Shown here: positions 25,825 through 33,077 of the stretch, piece by piece
How the letters are laid out: the number at the start of each line of letters is the position of its first letter
How positions within the stretch are numbered: the first letter of the stretch is position 1
Notes under the pieces: generated by a model
What the model saw: only the letters and a program-made list of their open reading frames with translations
What the model was told of the DNA's origin: nothing
Databases searched by the model: none
Assembly (NCBI GenBank): GCA_024274875.1
Contig: JAJSAH010000005.1
Location: forward strand, 1 to 33,077
Source: an archaeon
GTDB taxonomy: Archaea > Micrarchaeota > Micrarchaeia > CAILAH01
DNA: 33,077 bases
Direction of reading: 5' to 3'
Program-made: the position numbers and the translations under genes

Positions 25825-28323
25825 TCACACAGACCAAATATTAATACTGGTCTGTTTATCTTCCTCTATGCTTTTACCGCCTTTTGTTAATCTGCTCAGA
25901 GTTTCCCTATGCAAGAAGTCGTTTTGTTCAAGCATTTTTGAAATTTTGCTGGCGTTTTGCACAACTTTGTTAGGCAGTCCAGCAATTTTTGCGACATGAA
26001 CTCCATAACTTTTGTCAGTGCCGCCTTCGCACAGTTTATGCATAAACACAACTCCATTCTCCTCTTCTTTCACTGCAACATTGTAATTCTTAACAAAACC
26101 ATATTTAAGTGCAATCAGGTTGAGCAGATGGTAATGCGTAGCAAACAGAGTTTTGCACTTAATGTTTTCCGCGATGTATTCTACTATCGCCCACGCTATT
26201 GCCATACCATCATAGGTAGAGGTTCCCCTGCCGATTTCATCCAAGATTACTAAAGAGTTCTCTGTTGCATTATTGAGTATGTTGGCGGTTTCGGTCATTT
26301 CCATCATGAATGTTGATTGCCCGCGCCAAATATCATCTCTTGCACCAACCCTTGTAAATATGCGGTCGAACACTGCAAGGTTTGCTGATTTGGCAGGCAC
26401 ATAACATCCCATCTGTGCCATTATGCATATGAGCGCAACCTGTCTCATAATTGTTGATTTGCCAGCCATATTTGGACCTGTTATTATGGCTATTCTGTTA
26501 TTGCAGTCCATGCGAACATCATTAGGGATAAAATTAACCACAGCGCTCTCAACCACAGGATGTCTTCCCTCCTTTATATCAAGCACTCCGTCGTTGTTCA
26601 GTGATGGCCTGCAATAACCGCAATTGTGCGCAAGTTCTGCAAAACACATGTAAACATCAAGCTCAGCAATTTTATCTGAAATGCTGTGCAATTTATCAAC
26701 ATGTTCTTTTGCACGCTTAACCACCTGCGCATATATCTCTGATTCGAGCTGCCTGATCTTTTCTTCTGAATTAAGCAACGTTACCTCTATCTCCTTAAGC
26801 TCTGGAGAAATATACCTTTCCGTTGCAACCTGCGTTTGTTTGCGCACATATGCCTTCGGTACCATTCCTGCCTTGGATTTTGGGACTTCTATGAAATACC
26901 CTATAATTTTATTATATCTCACTTTAAGAGTTCTTATGCCGGTTTTTTCTCTTTCCTTCTGTTCAAATTCAGTCAACCATTTTTTTGAATTGTCAACCAA
27001 TTCTTTGATCCTGTCAAGCTCCTCACTGTATCCTTGCTTTATGACACCGCCGTCTCTAACAACCGATTTAGCATTTTCATCTATGCTCTCGCGTATTAAA
27101 TTCTCAATCTGTTCAGCGGTGTCCATAATTGAAAAATCATTGTAGAATGCGGTTTTAAGGCTTAAATCGCTAATGATTTTTTTAAGTTTCCTGCAATTCT
27201 CCAATGACTGCTTTAACATGAGCAGTTCTCTCGGTAGCACGGTTTCATAGGATATGCGCGCAGATATACGCTGCACATCACCAATATGTTTAAGCACATT
27301 CTTAATCTCCTCAATTGCCATTGGATTACTAGTGACCTCCCCAACATTATCGAGCCGTTCATTAATCTGTTTAACATCTGCAAGCGGTGACAGCATAAAT
27401 TTTTTGATTAGCCTGTTTCCCATAGGCGTGACAACTCCTTTGAATACGCTCAACAAAGTGCCTCTTTCAGAACCGTCAACCTGGTTTCTCACCAAATCAA
27501 GATTTCTTATGGTAATTGCATCAATCAGCATATTGTTGGATGCAGCATAGTATGATATCTTGCCTGCGCCCAGTGCAATTTTCCCGAGCAAAGTGTAATC
27601 GAGGTATGATAGCATTCCGGAGATTGCTTTGCGCGATAATTCATGCTCATCCAAACCATATGATGAAAACGACCTAACGCCAAACATTTTGTTCAATAAG
27701 TATGAGCCGTTTTCTTCATCGAATTTGTATGATTCAACTTCACTTATTTTAAACCCAAACTGCTTGCTGAGTTTTCCAACCCATTCATACCCAGGCAGAT
27801 TTCCTTTAGGAACGATGATTTCAGACGGTTTATATTTTTCAATTTCTGTTTCGATGCTATTCTCATCTGTTTCGGTAGTATGCATCTCCCCAGTTGAAAC
27901 ATCGCATGCGCACAACCCTATGCCGCGATTATCAGAATAAAAGCTCATTATGTAATTGTTTGATTTCTCATCTATCATATGCGGTTCGATCACCGTGCCT
28001 GGAGTGACTATTCTCACAACGCCTCTTTTAACCAATCCCTTTGCCTTTTTTGGATCCTCCAACTGTTCTACGATAACAACTTTATGCCCTTTATCAACGA
28101 GTTTTTTTAGGTATGTATCGAGCGCATGGTATGGTATGCCTGCAAGCGGGGCTTTTTTATCGCCTTTGCCTCTGTTTGTCAGCACAATATTAAGATCATT
28201 CGCGACGGTTTTCGCATCATCATAAAATGTCTCGTAGAAATCTCCCATTCTGAACAATACGATGCAGTCATCATACTTGCGTTTTACATCCCAATACTGC
28301 CTCATGGCTGGAGTAAGCTCCAT
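25825..28323 (-). CDS. mutS: DNA mismatch repair protein MutS
   Basis: FRMGDFYETFYDDA mismatch-recognition motif; Walker A GPNMAGKSTIMRQVAL; DEIGRGTSTYDGMAIAWA; FATHYH. Confidence 0.97.
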   Translation of the reverse strand: MELTPAMRQYWDVKRKYDDCIVLFRMGDFYETFYDDAKTVANDLNIVLTNRGKGDKKAPLAGIPYHALDTYLKKLVDKGHKVVIVEQLEDPKKAKGLVKRGVVRIVTPGTVIEPHMIDEKSNNYIMSFYSDNRGIGLCACDVSTGEMHTTETDENSIETEIEKYKPSEIIVPKGNLPGYEWVGKLSKQFGFKISEVESYKFDEENGSYLLNKMFGVRSFSSYGLDEHELSRKAISGMLSYLDYTLLGKIALGAGKISYYAASNNMLIDAITIRNLDLVRNQVDGSERGTLLSVFKGVVTPMGNRLIKKFMLSPLADVKQINERLDNVGEVTSNPMAIEEIKNVLKHIGDVQRISARISYETVLPRELLMLKQSLENCRKLKKIISDLSLKTAFYNDFSIMDTAEQIENLIRESIDENAKSVVRDGGVIKQGYSEELDRIKELVDNSKKWLTEFEQKEREKTGIRTLKVRYNKIIGYFIEVPKSKAGMVPKAYVRKQTQVATERYISPELKEIEVTLLNSEEKIRQLESEIYAQVVKRAKEHVDKLHSISDKIAELDVYMCFAELAHNCGYCRPSLNNDGVLDIKEGRHPVVESAVVNFIPNDVRMDCNNRIAIITGPNMAGKSTIMRQVALICIMAQMGCYVPAKSANLAVFDRIFTRVGARDDIWRGQSTFMMEMTETANILNNATENSLVILDEIGRGTSTYDGMAIAWAIVEYIAENIKCKTLFATHYHLLNLIALKYGFVKNYNVAVKEEENGVVFMHKLCEGGTDKSYGVHVAKIAGLPNKVVQNASKISKMLEQNDFLHRETLSRLTKGGKSIEEDKQTSINIWSV

Positions 28324-28411
28324 GCCTAATATTAGCGGTTCTCATTTTTTTAAGTGTTTTTGCAATTCACGAGCGCAAATCTCCATCACGCAGCGGAATT
28401 GCAGAGCATTA

Positions 28412-28870
28412 TCACAATTTATCGCGGTCCCACAACCAATCCCCTACATAGTGCATGTTAATAATAACTTTTCCAGTTTTCAACGATTTCATCTGCTCGG
28501 AATCAAACAGCGCTTTCCCAAGCGCGAGAACTTTTCCATGCCTTTCTTCTCTAATCGCAACAATTTCACCCTTAACGATGCCATCATCGATAGATACTAT
28601 TCCTGGCCGCATTATATCGGCTCCGTTCGAAATGAACCTTACTGCCCCCATATCAACCACAACTGATTTTAGCGAGCATCCATGTTCATAAATCCAATTT
28701 ATCGTGGGCACCCACTTACTCCCTTGCTTAAAATATGCGCTCTTGCTGTTTACCATAAGGATATCAAACCCTTTCTCATTATCTATCTCAACCACATCTT
28801 TTTTTGAGATTTGCAGCAGTCCTCCCTTTTCCAATGCGCGTATCTCTTTATTGCTTAATCTTCTTGCCAT
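28412..28870 (-). CDS. PUA-domain RNA-binding protein
   Basis: C-terminal VDMGAVRFISNGADIMRPGIVSIDDGIVKGEIVAIREERHGKVLALGKAL is a PUA signature (MCT-1/Tma20-like). Confidence 0.85.
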   Translation of the reverse strand: MARRLSNKEIRALEKGGLLQISKKDVVEIDNEKGFDILMVNSKSAYFKQGSKWVPTINWIYEHGCSLKSVVVDMGAVRFISNGADIMRPGIVSIDDGIVKGEIVAIREERHGKVLALGKALFDSEQMKSLKTGKVIINMHYVGDWLWDRDKL

Positions 28871-29165
28871 GGTATCCTCTCAACATCCAAACCTTTTTTA
28901 TAAACGGAAGCGCAAGAGTTGATAGTATGAAACCTGCAGTTGGAATTACTGCGTTCAACCAAGGCCCTTCGGTTCCAATTTGTTGCATATATATCCCTAT
29001 GATTATATATGTCATTATAGCTATGATAATCCTTCTTGACCAGGAAGTTTCCCATGCTTTGTCCTGTTCAACAAGCGCATTTCTTTTTTTGATCGCCAGT
29101 AATTCGTTTTCGAGGGCAGAAATTCTCTGTTCATGATTGTCTCTTGATGCGTTCGCATTTACCAT
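28848..29165 (-). CDS. Coiled-coil two-TM membrane protein, unknown function
   Basis: ORF 28848..29246; likely start MVNANASRDNHEQ at 29165. Coiled coil (ISALENELLAIKKRNALVEQD) then two hydrophobic helices. Confidence 0.5.
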   Translation of the reverse strand: MVNANASRDNHEQRISALENELLAIKKRNALVEQDKAWETSWSRRIIIAIMTYIIIGIYMQQIGTEGPWLNAVIPTAGFILSTLALPFIKKVWMLRGYHGKKIKQ

Positions 29166-29230
29166 AGTGGATATTTTGCACATAATGAATTTATGTTTTA
29201 TTTGGAAACTGGCAGATGCGCTAGGTAATT

Positions 29231-29239
29231 TTTTTATAT
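29231..29239 (+). promoter_or_regulatory. Putative TATA box for the UvrD-like helicase, leaderless geometry
   Basis: TTTTTATAT centred about 27 nt upstream of the ATG at 29262. Confidence 0.45.
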
Positions 29240-29261
29240 TGTTCATTTATAATCATCTATC

Positions 29262-31184
29262 ATGCATTATTTGAGCAACCAACAGAAAAGGATCGTTTTT
29301 TCGAACCATCCAGTTCAAATGGTGATTGCCGGGCCAGGATCTGGCAAAACATATGTCCTCACGCAAAAAGTTATCCATATATTAAAACAGGGGGTCTCTG
29401 AGAACGAAATAATCCTGCTTACATTCACTAATAAAGCCTCAAAAAATATGCTAAATAGGATTGAAAAATGCCTGGGATACAGACCTGGCATTCTAGGTGG
29501 AACCTTCCATCATATTGCAAACAAGTTTTTGAGGGAAAATGCACACTTCATAGGATACAAAAAAAATTATTCAATTATCGATGAGAGGGATTCAGTTGAT
29601 TTATTGAAGAGGGTGCTGAACGATCATTTTCATGATGTTGGTGATGCAATACCTAAACCAAGAGTTTTGCACAAAATTATTTCTTACTGCAAAAATTCCA
29701 AGACAAGCATCTCATCTTATTTAGAGGCGAATCTTAAAGGTTATATGGATCAGTCGTATCTCATTAATGAGATTATGAAAAAATACGATGATAGGAAGAA
29801 GCTCTTCAATATGATGGATTTTGATGATTTGTTGATATATTTTAACACATTGTTATCCAATAAAAATTTTAGGTGCAGTTTTCAGAATAAATTTACTCAT
29901 ATATTTGTAGATGAATTTCAGGATACGAACAGAATTCAATTTGATATTGTGCTTAAGATGCACAAAAATGGAAATAATTTATTCGTGGTTGGCGATGATT
30001 GTCAGAGCATATATGCGTTTAGGGCAGCTGACGTGAGAAATATGCTGAATTTCAAAAAGTGGTTCAACAACGCAAAATTTTTTTATCTGACTGAGAACTA
30101 CCGAAGTTCAAAAGCCATAATCAGTTTGGTGAACGAAATCATAGCTAATAATGTGAATAAGTTTGAAAAGAACCTGAAGTCTGTATCTTCTCTTGGATTT
30201 AAGCAACCCCGCCTTAATCTGTTCAACGATTTGGCAAGTGAAGCAAATTATGTGGCGGACAAAATTGAGGGTATGATAAAGAGGAATTGCGTTCTCCCTT
30301 CTGAAATAGCTGTTCTATATCGCTCAAATTATCAATCAGCGCACATCGAGATGGAGTTGTTGAAACGAGGCATCAAATATGTTAAGTTTGGAGGCCTTAA
30401 GTTTTTTGAGCAATCCCATATAAAGGATGTCTTAGCATTCCTTAAGGTATGCAATAATATGGATGATGAGATTGCATGGCTAAGGATTCTAAAATTGTTC
30501 GATGGAATAGGGGACATGACTGCTAGTGCGGTTTTTTCAAGAATAAGCGGTTTAGATGATGCACATCGCGCGTTAAGCAAAATCAATGATTCAAAGTTAA
30601 ATCAAATTAGAGAACTTATTAAATTATCAATAAATAAGTCGCCAGCCGACGCAATAGGCATATTCTTGGATGAGTTTTATAAACAATATATTAAGAAAAA
30701 ATACGGCGACTCTTATGATGAAAGAATAGAGGACATAGAGCAATTACTGAGCATTGCTAGTGAGTATGATCTGGTTGATAAATTTATTAGCGATTCTTTG
30801 CTAGATGCAAATTTAGTTGATGTCAACGAACCCAATTCAAGAATAATCTTATCAACAATTCACCAAGCAAAAGGGCTTGAATGGGATAATGTGTTCATCG
30901 TGGGTTTGGTGCAGGGTGCGTTTCCAACTAAGCATTCGTTGCATAGTGTTGAGAAATTAGAAGAGGAAAGAAGATTGTTTTATGTTGCGTGCAGCAGAGC
31001 AAGAACTGTTATTGAACTGTGCGCACCATTATCAAACAATGAATATTTTAATAGTTCCAGTTGCGTTGAAGTGTCGCAGTTTGTTTCAGAGGTTTCAAAT
31101 CTTTTGAAGAGCCATGACTATGCATCAAAGGAAAACAGCGATGATTATTCACTCGATTTTTTGAGCGCAGACAACTTATTGTGA
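29262..31184 (+). CDS. UvrD/Rep/PcrA-type superfamily 1A DNA helicase
   Basis: Walker A VIAGPGSGKTYVLTQKV, LTFTNKASKNMLNRI, IFVDEFQDTNRIQF, VVGDDCQSIYAFRAADV, LTENYRSS, STIHQAKGLEWDNVFIVGL, EERRLFYVACSRA. Confidence 0.95.
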   Translation: MHYLSNQQKRIVFSNHPVQMVIAGPGSGKTYVLTQKVIHILKQGVSENEIILLTFTNKASKNMLNRIEKCLGYRPGILGGTFHHIANKFLRENAHFIGYKKNYSIIDERDSVDLLKRVLNDHFHDVGDAIPKPRVLHKIISYCKNSKTSISSYLEANLKGYMDQSYLINEIMKKYDDRKKLFNMMDFDDLLIYFNTLLSNKNFRCSFQNKFTHIFVDEFQDTNRIQFDIVLKMHKNGNNLFVVGDDCQSIYAFRAADVRNMLNFKKWFNNAKFFYLTENYRSSKAIISLVNEIIANNVNKFEKNLKSVSSLGFKQPRLNLFNDLASEANYVADKIEGMIKRNCVLPSEIAVLYRSNYQSAHIEMELLKRGIKYVKFGGLKFFEQSHIKDVLAFLKVCNNMDDEIAWLRILKLFDGIGDMTASAVFSRISGLDDAHRALSKINDSKLNQIRELIKLSINKSPADAIGIFLDEFYKQYIKKKYGDSYDERIEDIEQLLSIASEYDLVDKFISDSLLDANLVDVNEPNSRIILSTIHQAKGLEWDNVFIVGLVQGAFPTKHSLHSVEKLEEERRLFYVACSRARTVIELCAPLSNNEYFNSSSCVEVSQFVSEVSNLLKSHDYASKENSDDYSLDFLSADNLL

Positions 31185-31185
31185 T

Positions 31186-33077
31186 ATGTTCGCTACCACA
31201 ATATATATAAACAAGATATTATCAAATTTCTGCGTGGAACTCAAAGAAGGCAGATTGTTTGATGTCGCTCGCAGGTTGCATAATGTGCTTAAGAATGAGG
31301 GCACTGATTACAATTTGCTGTTATATTTCTGGGATATGGTGTGCGAATATGCAGGCAATTTTCAACAAATTGAGCTAGTAGGAGATAACTTTTATGAAGT
31401 AAGAGATAGTTTGGCATTGTTGTACGCAGTATCCTCTGAAAAATTATCAAAAACCAACGACTATGATTTTGCTGAAGCGGTGCATGGCGTTTCCAAATAC
31501 TTATCAAAGATGCTGTATAAATCGAGAGGGATTTCTTTTGATAAAGATATTCTCGAGGCAGAAGTTTCCAATGATGATACATTCCTTAATAAAATCGTGG
31601 TGAAAATAAAAAAGCTTGTGAATGGAGATGATGAGGTTGCTAATGAGGATGTTGATGAAGTTTCAGTTAAAAGCGTGCCTCAAAGATTGCATGAGATTCA
31701 TTCAAAACCTCAAGACTCTAATGTGGTTCCGCTTAGTTTGGTAAAGCACAGCAAAACCAAGGATGAGTTGCAGTCAGAGGATAGAGAACAAACTGAGATT
31801 AAATTAAGGATAAAGGTTTTGGAAGCGCAGAGTGCGTTTAACCAAAAAAAGATTTCTGAACTGCAGAGTATCATTAAATCAAGAAAAGCAGAACAGGCCA
31901 TATCAGACCTGAGTTTGAGATTAAAAGTTCTTGAATCATACAACAAATCTCTAGTAAAAGAGTTATCTATGCTTAGGAAAGTTGTTGAATCTCAAAAGGA
32001 GCTCAGATCTCAGAGGATGCTTTATGAGAAAATAATCAAGAGTGCATTGGATTCGCAAAAAGGATACTATGAAAAAAGAATTTCAGAGTTAAAGAAAAGT
32101 TTAAAATCGCGCATAGTTTCTGGCGAAAGAAAATTCTCAAAACTGCGGGAGGATTTTGAATTATACCGTTCAGCGAGCGACGATGCGGTTGATGTGCTTA
32201 GATTTAAACATGCGCAGCACGAGAAGAAGATAAATGCGCTTGGATCGCAGAACGCTTCGCATGAAAATGAACTCTCTGAATTAAGAATAAAGTTTGAATC
32301 GATGCTTGCATCAAAAGTTGATGAGTTGAAAAAAGCATTAGATGAACAGAGGGATTTTGCAGATAACCGATTTTTAACCTTGCAGAGAAACCTGGAAATG
32401 CATAAAAAAACCAGTGAGCAAAAAATCTCTGATCTAAAATCTGCGCAAACATCGCAGGATGTTTCGATAAGGAAGGAGATCTCAGATATTCGCAAAGCAT
32501 TGGAACTGCATAAATCAGAGGTTGAGAATAGTTTGTCTATGATTAAGCATTATCTTGAAGAGCGGGTAGCATCCGCTGAAGCGGAATTAAATGCAGTTTT
32601 AGATGAGCATAAAGCGATGGATGAACGGCAGATTTCTGCAATTCGTTCCGAACTGAAATCGCATGATTCTGATTTGGGAAAGTTGAGCAATGAACTATCT
32701 TTAAGTGAAGTGCGCGTGCGAAAATACATTGATGAACAAAATGCTTCCCTGAAATCAGCTTATGAAGAAAAACTTTCAGATATGAGAGATGATGTAGCTT
32801 CCTTAAAATCAGTTCATGAAAAGGAATTATTAGATATGAGAGATGATGTTGCTTCTTTGAAATCAGCTTATGGAAAAGAACTTTCAGATGTGAGGGATGA
32901 TGTAGCTTCTTTGAAATCAGCTTATGGAAAAGAACTTTCAGATGTGAGGGATGATGTTGCTTCTTTGAAATCAGCTTATGGAAAAGAACTTTCAGATGTG
33001 AGGGATGATGTAGCTTCTTTGAAATCAGCTTATGGAAAAGAACTTTCAGATATGAGGGAAGATGTTACTTCTTTGAA
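31186..33077 (+). CDS. Long coiled-coil protein with 18-aa tandem repeats (truncated by window end)
   Basis: Not in ORF track. Frame open from ATG at 31186 (1 nt after the helicase stop) to the window end, at least 630 aa: MFATTIYINKILSNFCVELKEGRLFDVARRLHNVLKNEGTDYNLLLYFWDMVCEYA... then Lys/Glu/Ser/Leu-rich coiled coil. Confidence 0.85.
   Translation, partial: MFATTIYINKILSNFCVELKEGRLFDVARRLHNVLKNEGTDYNLLLYFWDMVCEYAGNFQQIELVGDNFYEVRDSLALLYAVSSEKLSKTNDYDFAEAVHGVSKYLSKMLYKSRGISFDKDILEAEVSNDDTFLNKIVVKIKKLVNGDDEVANEDVDEVSVKSVPQRLHEIHSKPQDSNVVPLSLVKHSKTKDELQSEDREQTEIKLRIKVLEAQSAFNQKKISELQSIIKSRKAEQAISDLSLRLKVLESYNKSLVKELSMLRKVVESQKELRSQRMLYEKIIKSALDSQKGYYEKRISELKKSLKSRIVSGERKFSKLREDFELYRSASDDAVDVLRFKHAQHEKKINALGSQNASHENELSELRIKFESMLASKVDELKKALDEQRDFADNRFLTLQRNLEMHKKTSEQKISDLKSAQTSQDVSIRKEISDIRKALELHKSEVENSLSMIKHYLEERVASAEAELNAVLDEHKAMDERQISAIRSELKSHDSDLGKLSNELSLSEVRVRKYIDEQNASLKSAYEEKLSDMRDDVASLKSVHEKELLDMRDDVASLKSAYGKELSDVRDDVASLKSAYGKELSDVRDDVASLKSAYGKELSDVRDDVASLKSAYGKELSDMREDVTSL
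32737..33077 (+). repeat. 54-bp (18-aa) in-frame tandem repeat array
   Basis: Units start at 32737, 32791, 32845, 32899, 32953, 33007 and 33061 (cut by window end). Consensus DVASLKSAYGKELSDVRD; units at 32845-33006 are nearly identical at DNA level. Confidence 0.95.

Noticed and set aside
32067-32500. Minus-strand ORFs of 142 and 98 aa (also 31289-31582, 31710-31946)
   Set aside because: Antisense to the open plus-strand coiled-coil frame.
32737-33077. Possible CRISPR array
   Set aside because: Repeats are directly adjacent, 54 bp, in frame and without unique spacers; this is a protein-coding tandem repeat.

Overview
This 33-kb window is a densely coded archaeal segment. The evidence is a psmA-SBDS-exosome-eL43-Rpo12-Brix superoperon, TATA-type promoters, GGTGAT ribosome-binding sites and a class III (QAAMEYLMTYGWA) signal peptide. 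A small-genome DPANN-type archaeon is likely, but that placement is inference. Reading left to right: a truncated class III signal-peptide (pilin-like) protein; two secreted or surface proteins; enolase; a ThiS/MoaD-like ubiquitin-fold protein (ends in GG) with a TtuA/Ncs6-like tRNA thiolase; HydG and a HypC-HydE fusion ([FeFe]-hydrogenase maturation); the proteasome/exosome superoperon; LemA with a tiny eL41 gene; form III-like RuBisCO behind an AAA-wHTH gene; a P-type ATPase; a cationic Cys-containing protein; Nudix; thioredoxin; a JAMM protease; a lysozyme-like protein; MutS-MutL-HD phosphohydrolase; a PUA protein; a UvrD-like helicase; and a long coiled-coil ORF with exact 54-bp repeats that runs off the window. 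The strongest candidate for something undescribed is the HypC domain fused to HydE beside HydG. That fusion mixes a [NiFe]-hydrogenase Fe-carrier module with [FeFe]-cofactor assembly. Five coding regions absent from the supplied ORF track were recovered by reading: the class III signal-peptide CDS (1-249 -), Rpo12 (10943-11074 +), eL41 (12503-12616 -), a 50-aa ORF (16240-16392 -) and the coiled-coil CDS (31186-33077 +).
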